36,389 bases of DNA, taken from Labrys wisconsinensis. Its GTDB lineage: Bacteria; Pseudomonadota; Alphaproteobacteria; Rhizobiales; Labraceae. Numbering within the stretch: position 1 is the stretch's first letter; each line of letters begins with the position of its first letter. The position numbers were made by a program, and so were the translations under genes. Below, in pieces: positions 24,405 through 32,981 of the stretch. The stretch is taken from contig NZ_JAUSVX010000002.1 of the NCBI RefSeq assembly GCF_030814995.1, positions 701,785 to 738,173 on the forward strand, given 5' to 3'. The notes under the pieces were generated by a model. That model was given only the letters and a program-made list of their open reading frames with translations. It did no database searches and was not told where the DNA came from.

Positions 24405-25783
24405 ACAGCCCCGCATCCGCCACATCGGCCATCAGCGACACCCTGGCGCTCTGGCTCGCCGCAACCGATCGCGCCGCCCTGCCCGGTGCCGTGGTCGAGA
24501 CCGCCCGCAAGCTGCTGCTCGACATCGCCGGCCTCGCCATCGCCGCGCGCCGGCAGGACTACGTCTCGGCGACCCTCGCCGCCGTCGACCGCGGCGGCGC
24601 CTGCTCGGCGCTCGGCCACGGCGGCGGCTTCGACGCCTTCGGCGCCGCGCTGGTCAACGGCACGGCCGCGCATGGCGAGGACTATGACGACACGTTCGAG
24701 GGCGGCCCGGTGCATTCGGGGACGGTGATCGTCCCCGCCGTGCTGGCCGCCTGCGAGCGCGAGGGGCTCGGCGGCGAACGTCTGCTCGTCGGCATCGCCG
24801 CCGGCACCGAGCTGCTTTGCCGGCTCAGCCTGGTCACCCCGAAGGCGATCCACAAGGCCGGCTTCCATCCCACCGCCGTGCTCGGCGCCCTGGCGGCGGC
24901 GGGCGGCGTCGGCGCGGCGCTGCGGCTCCGGCCGCCCGAGATCGCGGCGGCGCTCGGCATCGCCGGCAGCATGGCCTCCGGGATCATCGAATATCTCGCC
25001 GACGGCAGCTGGACCAAGCGCATGCATGCGGGATGGGCGGCGCAATCGGGCATCCGCGCCGCGCTGATGGCCCGCGGCGGCTTCACCGGCCCGCGCACGG
25101 TCTTCGAAGGGACGCATGGCGTCTTCAAGGCCTTCGCGCCTTCGCTCGCTCCGGATTTCCGCCAGCTCCTGGACGGCCTCGGCGAGCGCTGGGTCAGCGA
25201 GGCCATCGCCTTCAAGCCCTATGCCTGCGGGACCATGACCCAGCCCTTCATCGACTGCGCCATCGAGCTCGCCCGCCGCGGCGTCGCTGCGGACGATATC
25301 GACACCATCCTGTGCCGCGTCGGCGAAGGCACCGTGCATCGGCTGTGGGAACCGCTGGCGCTCAAGCACCGTCCGCCGACGGCCTATGCCGCGAAATTCG
25401 GCACGCCCTGGTGCATGGCGATCGGCTTCATCGAGGGCAAGGCCGGCCTGGCGCAGTTCACCGAGGAGAAGGTGCGGGACGAGCGCGTGCTCGCCCTCGC
25501 CTCGCGGATCCGCTACGTCGTCGACCCCGACGACGAATATCCCGCCAACTTCACCGGCCAGCTCACGGCGACGCTGAGGGACGGCACCGTGCACGAGATC
25601 CGCCAGGGCCATATGCGTGGCGGCGTGCATGCTCCGCTCTCGACCGCCGAGGTCGAGGCCAAGTTCATCGACAACGCGCTCCACGGCGGCTGGAGCGAAG
25701 CGGTGGCGAACCGCTTTCGCGATCTCTCGCACAGCCTGTTCGACAGCGCCGATCTCGCCGCCATCGCGGAGTTTCGTGTATGA
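24401..25783 (+). CDS. MmgE/PrpD family protein 2
   Basis: 460 residues from GTG 24401, overlapping the tctA stop. The N-terminal helical domain carries the family motif as AHGEDYDDTFEGGPVHSG. FHPTAVLGALAAAGG, MHAGWAAQSGI and FKPYACGTMTQPFIDCA follow, and the lid domain has YAAKFGTPWCMAIGF. It differs clearly from proteins 1 and 3, so it is not a recent tandem duplicate. Its stop overlaps the SDR start (ATGA). Likely a dehydratase, epimerase or decarboxylase for the acid imported by TctCBA; reaction not determined. Confidence 0.88.
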   Translation: MNSPASATSAISDTLALWLAATDRAALPGAVVETARKLLLDIAGLAIAARRQDYVSATLAAVDRGGACSALGHGGGFDAFGAALVNGTAAHGEDYDDTFEGGPVHSGTVIVPAVLAACEREGLGGERLLVGIAAGTELLCRLSLVTPKAIHKAGFHPTAVLGALAAAGGVGAALRLRPPEIAAALGIAGSMASGIIEYLADGSWTKRMHAGWAAQSGIRAALMARGGFTGPRTVFEGTHGVFKAFAPSLAPDFRQLLDGLGERWVSEAIAFKPYACGTMTQPFIDCAIELARRGVAADDIDTILCRVGEGTVHRLWEPLALKHRPPTAYAAKFGTPWCMAIGFIEGKAGLAQFTEEKVRDERVLALASRIRYVVDPDDEYPANFTGQLTATLRDGTVHEIRQGHMRGGVHAPLSTAEVEAKFIDNALHGGWSEAVANRFRDLSHSLFDSADLAAIAEFRV

Positions 25784-26532
25784 GCGAGGGGCGCGAACTG
25801 GCAGGACGGGTGGCGATCGTCACGGGCGGCGCCCGCAATATCGGGCGCGTCATCGCCCTCGAGCTGGCGGGCGCCGGCGCCGCCGTGATGGTGAATGCGC
25901 GCAACTCCCTGGACGAGGCCGAAGCCGTGGTCGAGGCCATCGCCAGGTCCGGCGGCACGGCAGCCGCCATGCTGGCCGACGTCACCGACCCGGAAGCGGT
26001 CGACGCGCTCATCGAGGCGACCGCGGCGAAGTTCGGCGGCATCGACATCCTGGTCAACAATGCCGCTGTGCGGCGCGAGACGCCCTTCGCCGAGCTCGCA
26101 TTCGCGGAATGGCGCGAGGTGCTGTCGATCATCCTCGACGGCGCCTTCCTCACCGCCCATGCCGCCCTGCCCCATCTCGAACGGTCGAGCCAGGGCGCCG
26201 TGGTCAATATCGGCGGGCTGTCGGGGCACAGCGGCGCCGCCAATCGCGCCCATGTCGTTGCGGCCAAGGCCGGCCTCGCCGGCTTCACCCGCGGCCTGGC
26301 GCACGACCTCGCGCCAAAGGGCATCACCGTCAACTGCGTCTCGCCGGGCATGATCGACACCGTGCGGTCCGGCGCGGCGGTGCCCTCGCACCACGCCGTC
26401 CACCAGCCGCCGGTCGGCCGCCGCGGCCGGCCGGACGAGGTCGCGGCGCTGGTGCGCTATCTCTGCGGCCCCGCCGCCCGCTACATCACCGGCCAGACCA
26501 TTCACGCCAATGGCGGGGCCTACATGGCGTGA
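25780..26532 (+). CDS. Short-chain dehydrogenase/reductase fold protein lacking the catalytic Tyr
   Basis: 250 residues. The NAD(P)-binding motif TGGARNIG is at 15-22, followed by NNA, and the C-terminus has NCVSPGMIDT and ITGQTIHANGG. The expected YxxxK reads VVAAK: Lys163 is kept but the tyrosine position is Val159. The family serine region is GGLSGHSG. I recall a subgroup of FabG-like SDRs with AHVV.AKAG in this place, so this is probably a natural variant and not an error. It may use an atypical acid, or act non-oxidatively. It is coupled to prpD2 by an ATGA overlap. Confidence 0.88.
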   Translation: MSEGRELAGRVAIVTGGARNIGRVIALELAGAGAAVMVNARNSLDEAEAVVEAIARSGGTAAAMLADVTDPEAVDALIEATAAKFGGIDILVNNAAVRRETPFAELAFAEWREVLSIILDGAFLTAHAALPHLERSSQGAVVNIGGLSGHSGAANRAHVVAAKAGLAGFTRGLAHDLAPKGITVNCVSPGMIDTVRSGAAVPSHHAVHQPPVGRRGRPDEVAALVRYLCGPAARYITGQTIHANGGAYMA

Positions 26533-26595
26533 GCCCCCGCGCCGGGCCGGCTCCCTCCCCTTCGAAGATCGATTGCAAGCTCTGGAGAACCATCG

Positions 26596-27930
26596 ATGGA
26601 CGTCACCCGCACGCTGGCCCGCTATGTCGTGGAGGCGCCCGTCGACAGTGTACCGGAGATTGTCCGCCGCGAGGCCGTGCGCTCCCTGGTCAACTGGGTC
26701 GGCTGCGCGGTCGGCGGCTCGCGCCATCGCAGCGTCGATCTCGCCCTCGCCGCGGTCTCGCCCTTCGCCGGCAGCGCCCAGGCCGGGCTGCTCGGCCGCA
26801 GCGAGCGGCTCGATCTGCTCAACGCGGCGCTGCTCAACGGCATTGCCGGCCATGTCTTCGACTTCGACGACACCCACCTGAAGACCATCATCCATCCCGC
26901 CGGCCCGGTCGCCGCGGCACTGATCGGCCTCGCCGAGCTCCGGCCGGTGAGCGGACGCGAGCTCCTGCACGCCTTCATCCTCGGCGTCGAGGTCGAGTGC
27001 CGCATCGGCAACGCCGTCTACCCAGCGCATTACGACATCGGCTGGCACATCACCGGCACGGCCGGCGTGTTCGGCGCCGCGGCCGCCGCCGGCCGCCTGC
27101 TCGGCCTCGACGAGCAGCAGATGGTCTGGGCGCTCGGCATTGCCGGCACGCAATCCTCCGGCTTCCGCGAGATGTTCGGCACGATGTGCAAGAGCTTTCA
27201 TCCCGGCCGTGCCGCGCAGAACGGCCTCCTCGCCGCCTTCCTGGCGGAGCGGGGCTTCACCTCGTCCGACCGCGTGCTCGAAGCCCCGCGGGGCTTCGCC
27301 CATGTCATGGCGACGGCGCGCGACTTCGGCGCGATCACCGACGGTCTCGGCGAAAGCTTCGAGATCGCGCTCAACACCTACAAGCCCTTCGCCTGCGGCA
27401 TCGTCATCCACCCCTCGATCGACGGCTGCATCCAGCTGCGCAACGAATTCGGCCTGAAGGCCTCCGACATCGAGCGCATCGAGCTCACCGTCGCGCCGCT
27501 CGTCCTGGAGCTGACCGGCAAGAAGACGCCGCAGGTCGGCCTCGAAGGCAAGTTCAGCGTCTACCACTCGGCGGCGGTCGCCATCCTTCATGGCCGGGCG
27601 GGCGAGGAGGAGTATGGCGACGCGGTCGTGCGCGATCCCGCCGTCATCGCCCTGCGCGATCGCGTCGTGGCGACCGCCTCGCCGGCAATCGCCGACGACG
27701 AATGCCGTGTCAGGATCCTGCTCCAGGACGGACGCGTCCTCGAACGTCACGTCGCCCATGCCATCGGCAGCCTGGAGCGGCCGATGTCCGACGCCGGCCT
27801 CGACGCCAAGTTCGCCGGTCTGGCGGAGCCAGTGCTCGGGCCGGCTGCAGCCGAGCGCCTGCGCTCGAGCTGCTGGCAGATCGAGACCCTCGGCGACGCT
27901 GCCGCCATCGCCCGCGGCGCGGCGGCGTAG
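26596..27930 (+). CDS. MmgE/PrpD family protein 3
   Basis: 444 residues from ATG 26596, with GGAGA eight bases upstream and a 63-nt gap after the SDR gene. The family motif reads GHVFDFDDTHLKTIIHPAGP. GTMCKSFHPGRAAQNG, YKPFACGIVIHPSIDGCI and GKFSVYHSAAVAILHGRAG follow. The histidine-rich FDDTHLKTIIHP segment matches catabolic members better than protein 2 does. It is the last gene of the plus-strand operon. No clear terminator is seen in the 161-base gap that follows. Confidence 0.88.
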   Translation: MDVTRTLARYVVEAPVDSVPEIVRREAVRSLVNWVGCAVGGSRHRSVDLALAAVSPFAGSAQAGLLGRSERLDLLNAALLNGIAGHVFDFDDTHLKTIIHPAGPVAAALIGLAELRPVSGRELLHAFILGVEVECRIGNAVYPAHYDIGWHITGTAGVFGAAAAAGRLLGLDEQQMVWALGIAGTQSSGFREMFGTMCKSFHPGRAAQNGLLAAFLAERGFTSSDRVLEAPRGFAHVMATARDFGAITDGLGESFEIALNTYKPFACGIVIHPSIDGCIQLRNEFGLKASDIERIELTVAPLVLELTGKKTPQVGLEGKFSVYHSAAVAILHGRAGEEEYGDAVVRDPAVIALRDRVVATASPAIADDECRVRILLQDGRVLERHVAHAIGSLERPMSDAGLDAKFAGLAEPVLGPAAAERLRSSCWQIETLGDAAAIARGAAA

Positions 27931-28091
27931 GACGACCTCTCTTCCCCGGAGGCTTGGCTCGTAGCGGATCGCGACGCGCGGCTCCCGGGCGCACAAGCGC
28001 GGCGCGGAGCCTCCGTCGCGTCTATTGCGCTCACGGGGAAGGAGAGGCAGAGCCTCTTCCTCCCCACCTGGCCGCGTCTGCGGCGGAAAAT

Positions 28092-28529
28092 CTATTCGGT
28101 CCGCGGCACCGTGCCTGCCCGGCGCTCTTTCAGCGCTTTGATGAAGCCTTGGCGAATCTGTTCGAACAGCCGGTAAGGCAGCGGACCGTAGACGACGCTG
28201 CTTGCATCCCCGTGCCTGGCAGGCCGAAGATCGGGCGCCGGCCAGGCGAACTGGTTGGCTTCCGTGAGCATGACCCAGGAACGTTCATCATCAAGGCCGA
28301 TGCGTCGCTTCACAGAGGTTGGAATTTCCACCGCAAGCTGAGGATTGCTCTGGGGCGTGTGCGTGATCGGCAAAACGACCACCGTTTGTCGGCCCTCATC
28401 CGTCGTGGTCGCCAGGACGACCGCGCAGGGACGATCTTTGACACCTTCCTCCTGGCCCCGCCGATGCTCAGCCAGCCACAGATAGCTATAGCGGATAACC
28501 AGGCCAGGGACGGGAGAGGGAAACGTCAC
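28092..28529 (-). CDS. PemK/MazF-like type II toxin (putative)
   Basis: 145 residues from GTG 28529. The N-terminal beta-strand pattern (PGLVIRYSYLW) and KDRPCAVVLATT, VVVLPITHTP and SWVMLTEANQFAWP resemble the SH3-like PemK/MazF ribonuclease toxins. It lies 4 nt after a Phd/YefM-type antitoxin gene, which supports the call. The usual MazF order (VxxG..RPxxVl) is recognisable but diverged. Base composition is lower in GC than neighbouring genes, as is common for mobile TA modules. It would cleave mRNA when free of antitoxin; untested here. Confidence 0.72.
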   Translation of the reverse strand: MTFPSPVPGLVIRYSYLWLAEHRRGQEEGVKDRPCAVVLATTTDEGRQTVVVLPITHTPQSNPQLAVEIPTSVKRRIGLDDERSWVMLTEANQFAWPAPDLRPARHGDASSVVYGPLPYRLFEQIRQGFIKALKERRAGTVPRTE

Positions 28530-28533
28530 GCAG

Positions 28534-28800
28534 CTACTGGTCTAGCTCGTGATCAAAGGCTTTCGACGATTCGGGGGCACGTGTCGCCTCCAGGGCGGCG
28601 ATATCCTCATCGGTGAAGTCGTCGAGGCTGAGGACCTGACGATCACGGCGTTTGAGGCGATGATATTCCTCGGTCGAGATCATCACCGTGCGTTCGCGGC
28701 CGTTGCGGGTGACCGCCACAGGCTGCGTGAGCGCCAAGTCCTGGTACCGTCCGATATTGCGCTGAAACTCTGCCGCGCTGACCTTGATCATTCCGCGCAT
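28534..28800 (-). CDS. Phd/YefM-type antitoxin
   Basis: Up to 88 residues. ATG 28800 or ATG 28791 may start it; the second has AAGG at a better distance and gives the typical MIKVSAAEFQRNIGRY opening. The N-terminal DNA-binding fold continues with PVAVTRNGRERTVMISTEEY, the classic Phd/YefM phrase. The acidic C-terminus (LSLDDFTDEDIAALEATR) would wrap the toxin. It is the first gene of the pair and has a strong promoter just upstream, where it probably represses itself. Confidence 0.85.
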   Translation of the reverse strand: MRGMIKVSAAEFQRNIGRYQDLALTQPVAVTRNGRERTVMISTEEYHRLKRRDRQVLSLDDFTDEDIAALEATRAPESSKAFDHELDQ

Positions 28801-28821
28801 ACCTTCATCCAGGTTTTATGG

Positions 28822-28850
28822 ATTATACGTAAAATGCATGAAATCTTCAA
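28822..28850 (-). promoter_or_regulatory. Consensus-like promoter of the toxin-antitoxin operon
   Basis: On the minus strand TTGAAG (28850-28845) is followed after exactly 17 nt by a perfect TATAAT (28827-28822). A TACGTA palindrome overlaps the -10 and could be the antitoxin operator. It is the most AT-rich stretch of the window. Confidence 0.65.
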
Positions 28851-28910
28851 TTGAAATCAACCCTGCTGCCCGCTGGCCTGATTGGGAAAGGTGACGGGGC
28901 TTCGCTTCAG

Positions 28911-29939
28911 TCATTCTCGAACAGCTCCCAAGATCACGTCCACCGCGATCAGCTCGTGATCGGAGAGCGCCCTGTCGCTGCCGTCGACGGCCGGGATGGT
29001 CCGGGGCGCCGCGGCGGCAAGCCCACGGGTGAACAGCCAGTCGATACGGCGGAACGGCGGCTGCGGCGTGCCGTCGGGGCGGGTGCGCTGGGTCACGTCG
29101 GGCGTGTTGCAGGCCGACCAGTCGAAGCCGGCCGCGGCAAGGTCGGCGAACAGAGGCTCATATCGCTGCGGCTCCGCCACGCTGGCGCCGGGTGGCAGAG
29201 CATTGGTGTTGAAGTCGCCGCCGAGCACGACCGGGGCGCCTCCCGCCATCGCCTCGACCGCGTCGAGGAGGCGGCGGACCTGAGCGGCACGGTCGGCCGC
29301 ATCGGTCTTGCTTTCCAGATGCACCGCAACCGCCAGCAGCGGCCCGGCCGCCGTGGCGATCCGAGCGGCCACGGCCATGCGCCAGCCGAGACGCCGCTCG
29401 CCGTCACGGGCGTCCAGCCACCAGACGGCGCCGTCATCGAGCCGGATGATCGCCGCGTCGGAAAACGGGTGCCGGCTCAGCAGCGCATTGCCGTGGAAGC
29501 CGACGGCATTGGCCTCGCCGGCATGCCAGGCACGCTCGCGCTCGTCGCCGAGCCCGAGCTCGAGGAACTCGACGCCATAGGCGTAGCCCATGCCGAGGCC
29601 CGTCGCGAGGTCGTCCACCGTGTGGCGGTTGCCGGCGCGCGCCATGCCGACATCGGCCTCGGTCAGCAGCAGGATGTCCGGCGCAACCTCCTGGACGAAG
29701 CCGCAGGAGGGCCCGTGATATTTGAGCCGCTCGGCATTCCACGCGGCGATCCTCAGGCCGGCTGACCCCGGCGCCGCGCCGGCCGACACGGGCCGGATCT
29801 CGACGCCGTCGAAGGCTGCCAGGCCGGCAGTCAGCCGATCGTGCTGCTCCCGGTCGTTCGGCACAAGGAGAGCCTCGCGAAACAGCGCATCGTCCGGACG
29901 CGGCAGGGCGCGGACGGGCCGGGTGACCAAGGCGGACAT
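28911..29939 (-). CDS. Endonuclease/exonuclease/phosphatase (EEP) family hydrolase
   Basis: 342 residues. EEP motifs occur in order: AAWNAERL (Asn), LTEADVG (metal Glu), HGNALLSR, VHLESK (His), GGDFNT (Asp/Asn), RRIDWLFTRG and SDHELIAVD (catalytic Asp-His). There is no signal peptide, so it is probably cytoplasmic. A roughly 60-residue N-terminal extension precedes the first motif. It starts 24 nt after the ugpC stop and is the last gene of the ugp operon, the place often held by the glycerophosphodiesterase ugpQ. A phosphodiesterase or phosphatase acting on imported glycerophosphodiesters is therefore a reasonable guess; nuclease activity is the alternative. Confidence 0.86.
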   Translation of the reverse strand: MSALVTRPVRALPRPDDALFREALLVPNDREQHDRLTAGLAAFDGVEIRPVSAGAAPGSAGLRIAAWNAERLKYHGPSCGFVQEVAPDILLLTEADVGMARAGNRHTVDDLATGLGMGYAYGVEFLELGLGDERERAWHAGEANAVGFHGNALLSRHPFSDAAIIRLDDGAVWWLDARDGERRLGWRMAVAARIATAAGPLLAVAVHLESKTDAADRAAQVRRLLDAVEAMAGGAPVVLGGDFNTNALPPGASVAEPQRYEPLFADLAAAGFDWSACNTPDVTQRTRPDGTPQPPFRRIDWLFTRGLAAAAPRTIPAVDGSDRALSDHELIAVDVILGAVRE

Positions 29940-29963
29940 GGCGACCTCGGGGTCGGGGCGGCG

Positions 29964-31073
29964 TCAAGCCGCCAGGATGCGGGCTGGTTCGGCCGTGGCG
30001 CCGTCCAGCCGCAGGCCGGACTCGCGCGAGAACAGGTGGGCGGCGTCCGGCGGGACCGACAGGCCGACCGGCTGGCCCGGGCTGAGCGAGCGAGCGTCTG
30101 CGATCGCCACAGCGAAGGGCATGCCGTCGAGGTCCGTCTGCACGATGCGGCCGGTGCCGAGATCCTCGACGAAATCCACGGTGGCCTGCAGGCTGCCGGG
30201 CGTGTCGGGCGGCCCGATCGCGATCGCCTCCGGACGAACGCCGAGCGTGAGCTTCTGGCCGCGCAGGGCCTGGCTCGCGGAGCCGGCGAGCGCGATGCGG
30301 TGGCGCCCGGCGAAGACAAAGGCGCCGTCGGCCTCGACCTCGCCGTCGAGCAGGTTCATCGGCGGCGAGCCGATGAAGCCGGCGACGAAGCGGGTGGCCG
30401 GGGTTGTGAACACGGCCGAGGGTGTGCCCACCTGCTCGACCCGGCCCTGGTTCATCACCACCAGCCGGTCGGCGAGCGTCATGGCCTCGACCTGGTCGTG
30501 GGTGACGAAGATCGAGGTGGTGCCGAGGCGCTGGTGCAGGCGGCGGATCTCCGCCCGCATCTGCACGCGCAGCCGGGCATCGAGATTGGAGAGCGGCTCA
30601 TCGAACAGGAACACCTTGGGCTCGCGGATCATGGCGCGGCCCATGGCGACGCGCTGGCGCTGGCCGCCGGAGAGCGCAGCCGGCTTGCGGTCGAGCATCG
30701 TCTCCAGGCCGAGCGAGGTGGCGACCTTGAGCACGCGCGCCTGGCGCTCGGCCTTGGGGACGCGGGCGACCTTGAGCGCGTAGCCGATATTGCCCGCCAC
30801 GGTCATGTGGGGATAGAGCGCATAATTCTGGAACACCATGGCGCAGCCGCGCTGGCGCGGCTCCAGCCGGTTGACCACCGTGCCGCCGATGGCGATCTCA
30901 CCGGAGGTGATCTCCTCCAGCCCGGCGACCATCCGCAGCAGGGTCGACTTGCCGCAGCCCGAAGGGCCGAGGACGACGATGAACTCGCCCTGGCGAATCT
31001 CGAGGTCGACGCCGTGGACGATCTCGGTGCGGCCATAGCTCTTGCGCACCTTGCGCATGGCGATCTCGGTCAT
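29964..31073 (-). CDS. ugpC: sn-glycerol-3-phosphate ABC transporter ATPase UgpC
   Basis: 369 residues of the MalK/UgpC class. Walker [10 protein letters not shown] is at residues 36-44, with Q-loop [11 protein letters not shown], signature [15 protein letters not shown], Walker [13 protein letters not shown] and H-loop [10 protein letters not shown] regulatory TOBE/OB region (about 235-369) contains LGVRPEAI. It follows ugpE by 31 nt. It energises uptake of glycerol-3-phosphate or glycerophosphodiesters through UgpAE. Confidence 0.93.
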   Translation of the reverse strand: MTEIAMRKVRKSYGRTEIVHGVDLEIRQGEFIVVLGPSGCGKSTLLRMVAGLEEITSGEIAIGGTVVNRLEPRQRGCAMVFQNYALYPHMTVAGNIGYALKVARVPKAERQARVLKVATSLGLETMLDRKPAALSGGQRQRVAMGRAMIREPKVFLFDEPLSNLDARLRVQMRAEIRRLHQRLGTTSIFVTHDQVEAMTLADRLVVMNQGRVEQVGTPSAVFTTPATRFVAGFIGSPPMNLLDGEVEADGAFVFAGRHRIALAGSASQALRGQKLTLGVRPEAIAIGPPDTPGSLQATVDFVEDLGTGRIVQTDLDGMPFAVAIADARSLSPGQPVGLSVPPDAAHLFSRESGLRLDGATAEPARILAA

Positions 31074-31104
31074 GCCGTCGCTCCTCTTCGCCTCTTCGCC
31101 ATGG

Positions 31105-32019
31105 TCATTTCTCCGTGGCGATCAGGCCGCGCACGAACCAGCGCTGCATCACGATCACCAGGATGAGCGGAGGCAGCATGACGATCAGCGTGCCCGCCAT
31201 CGCCACGTTCCAGTCGGGAACGCCGTAGTTGGAGGGGATGAGCTCCTTGAGCTCGGTGACGGCCGTGCCGTAGGCCGGGTCCGTGGTCGCCAGCAGCGGC
31301 CACAGATACTGGTTCCAGGCCCAGACGAACATGATGGTGAACAGCGCGATCATGGTGGACTTGGAGAGCGGCAGCAGCACGTCGAGGAAGAAGCGGACCG
31401 GGCCGGAGCCGTCCATCTTCGCCGCCTCGCAGATCTCGTCGGGGATGGTGAGGAAGAACTGCCGGTAGAGGAAGGTGCCGGTCGCCGTCGCCACCAGCGG
31501 CAGCACCAGGCCGGTATAGGAATTGAGCAGCCCCCATTGCAGCTTGACCTCGATGCCGGAGACCTTGGCGATGAGCGCGCTGAGGCCGGTGATGTCGAGG
31601 ATGGCCTGGAAGGGCTGCAGGGCGTTGGCGGCGACCGCGTAGGTCGGCACGATGCGCACCTCGAGCGGCAGCATCAGCGTGATGAAGATCGCCCAGAAGA
31701 TCAGCCAGCGCCCGGGGAAGCGGAAATAGACGATGGAGAAGGCCGCCATCGAGGCCAGGACGACCTTGCCGGCGCCGACCGCCGCCGCGAAGACGATGCT
31801 GTTGAAGATCTTCTGGCCGAGATGGGCTCGTGTCCAGGCCTCCTGGATATTGGCCAGGAAGTCGTGGCCGGGGATCAGCGGCATCGGCACCATGTTGACG
31901 GTCGGGATGTCATGCGTGGCGGCGATCACCACGATCAGGAAGGGCAGCACCGCGACGATCAGGCCGAGGAACAGCACGATCTGGCAGATGGCGTCGAAGA
32001 TGGGCGTGCGCTCGACCAT
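31105..32019 (-). CDS. ugpE: sn-glycerol-3-phosphate ABC transporter permease UgpE
   Basis: 304 residues with six membrane helices and the EAA loop [21 protein letters not shown]. The N-terminal [12 protein letters not shown] and PMPLIPG, and the C-terminal [13 protein letters not shown] and [15 protein letters not shown], are typical of UgpE. It starts 9 nt after ugpA. With UgpA it forms the inner-membrane channel. Confidence 0.94.
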   Translation of the reverse strand: MVERTPIFDAICQIVLFLGLIVAVLPFLIVVIAATHDIPTVNMVPMPLIPGHDFLANIQEAWTRAHLGQKIFNSIVFAAAVGAGKVVLASMAAFSIVYFRFPGRWLIFWAIFITLMLPLEVRIVPTYAVAANALQPFQAILDITGLSALIAKVSGIEVKLQWGLLNSYTGLVLPLVATATGTFLYRQFFLTIPDEICEAAKMDGSGPVRFFLDVLLPLSKSTMIALFTIMFVWAWNQYLWPLLATTDPAYGTAVTELKELIPSNYGVPDWNVAMAGTLIVMLPPLILVIVMQRWFVRGLIATEK

Positions 32020-32028
32020 GGCTCCGCC

Positions 32029-32913
32029 TCACTTGTAATGGACGCGCCGCTCGATGAAGCGGAACTGGACGATGGTGAGCATCACCACCAGGATCATCAG
32101 GATGATCGACTGGGCGGCGGCGCCGGAATAGTCGAGGCCTTTGAATCCGTCGAAATAGATCTTGTAGACCATCAGCTCGGTGGCGCGCGCCGGGCCGCCC
32201 GAGGTCATGATGTCGACGATGCCGAAACTGTCCTGGAAGCTCTCGGTGATGTTGATGATCAGGAGGAAGAACAGCGTCGGGGTCAGCAGCGGCAGCTGGA
32301 TGTCGAGCATGCGGCGCCACGGCCCCGAGCCGTCCATCGCCGCCGCCTCGATCTGGGAGCGTGGAATGCCCTGCAGCGCCGAAAGGAAGAAGATGAAGTT
32401 GTAGCCGATATACTTCCAGGCGAAGGTGACGATGACGGCGATCATCGCGTCGGTGCCGTCGAGCGCCGGATTCCACAGGCCGGGCCAGGTCTTGTTGATG
32501 AAGGCGAGCAGGCCGGCCTCGGGCGCCAGGATGAAGCGGAAGGCGAGCCCGAGCGCCGGCGCGGCGATGGCATAGGGCCAGACGAACACGGTGCGGTAGA
32601 CCCGGCTGCCGCGCAGCTCCCGGTCGGTGAACAGCGCCAGCAGCAGGGCGATGCCCATGGCGAGGCCGGTCGAGGCGAAACCGAAGACCAGGCTGCGCGC
32701 GACCGAGTCCCAATAGACGGGATCGCGCAGCAGCTCGGCAAAGTTGCGGAAGCCGACCCAGCGGTTTCCCCCGCCCCAGGCCTGCTCCAGCGTGAAGGCC
32801 CAGTAGAGCGCCTGGCCGCTCGGCCAATAGAAGAAGACGAAGACGAGCAGCATCATCGGCGCCGCGAACAGGGCGCCGATGGTGGTGGAGGAGAAGGTGA
32901 CGCGCTTTTCCAT
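32029..32913 (-). CDS. ugpA: sn-glycerol-3-phosphate ABC transporter permease UgpA
   Basis: 294 residues from ATG 32913. Six membrane helices; the EAA loop is EAAAMDGSGPWRRMLDIQLPL. The C-terminal phrase TSGGPARATELMVYKIYFDGF, followed by RFIERRVHYK, matches UgpA well. A longer open frame upstream to 33201 overlaps the end of ugpB and is not used. It begins 68 nt after ugpB, with a stem-loop in the gap. Confidence 0.94.
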   Translation of the reverse strand: MEKRVTFSSTTIGALFAAPMMLLVFVFFYWPSGQALYWAFTLEQAWGGGNRWVGFRNFAELLRDPVYWDSVARSLVFGFASTGLAMGIALLLALFTDRELRGSRVYRTVFVWPYAIAAPALGLAFRFILAPEAGLLAFINKTWPGLWNPALDGTDAMIAVIVTFAWKYIGYNFIFFLSALQGIPRSQIEAAAMDGSGPWRRMLDIQLPLLTPTLFFLLIINITESFQDSFGIVDIMTSGGPARATELMVYKIYFDGFKGLDYSGAAAQSIILMILVVMLTIVQFRFIERRVHYK

Positions 32914-32939
32914 GCGGACTGCCGGTGCCCCTGCGAGAG

Positions 32940-32970
32940 GCGCCCGGCGACCGCATCGGCCACCGGGCGC
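32940..32970 (-). other. Intercistronic stem-loop between ugpB and ugpA
   Basis: GCGCCCGG (32940-32947) pairs perfectly with CCGGGCGC (32963-32970), and inner bases extend the stem around a 3-nt loop with two mismatches. No T-run follows, so it probably slows 3' decay of ugpB mRNA or partly terminates transcription, making more binding protein than permease. Confidence 0.55.
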
Positions 32971-32981
32971 ATGGGCTGGTC

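Noticed and set aside
25513-27996. 827-codon open frame on the minus strand
   Set aside because: Antisense to the SDR and MmgE/PrpD genes, with no recognisable motif.
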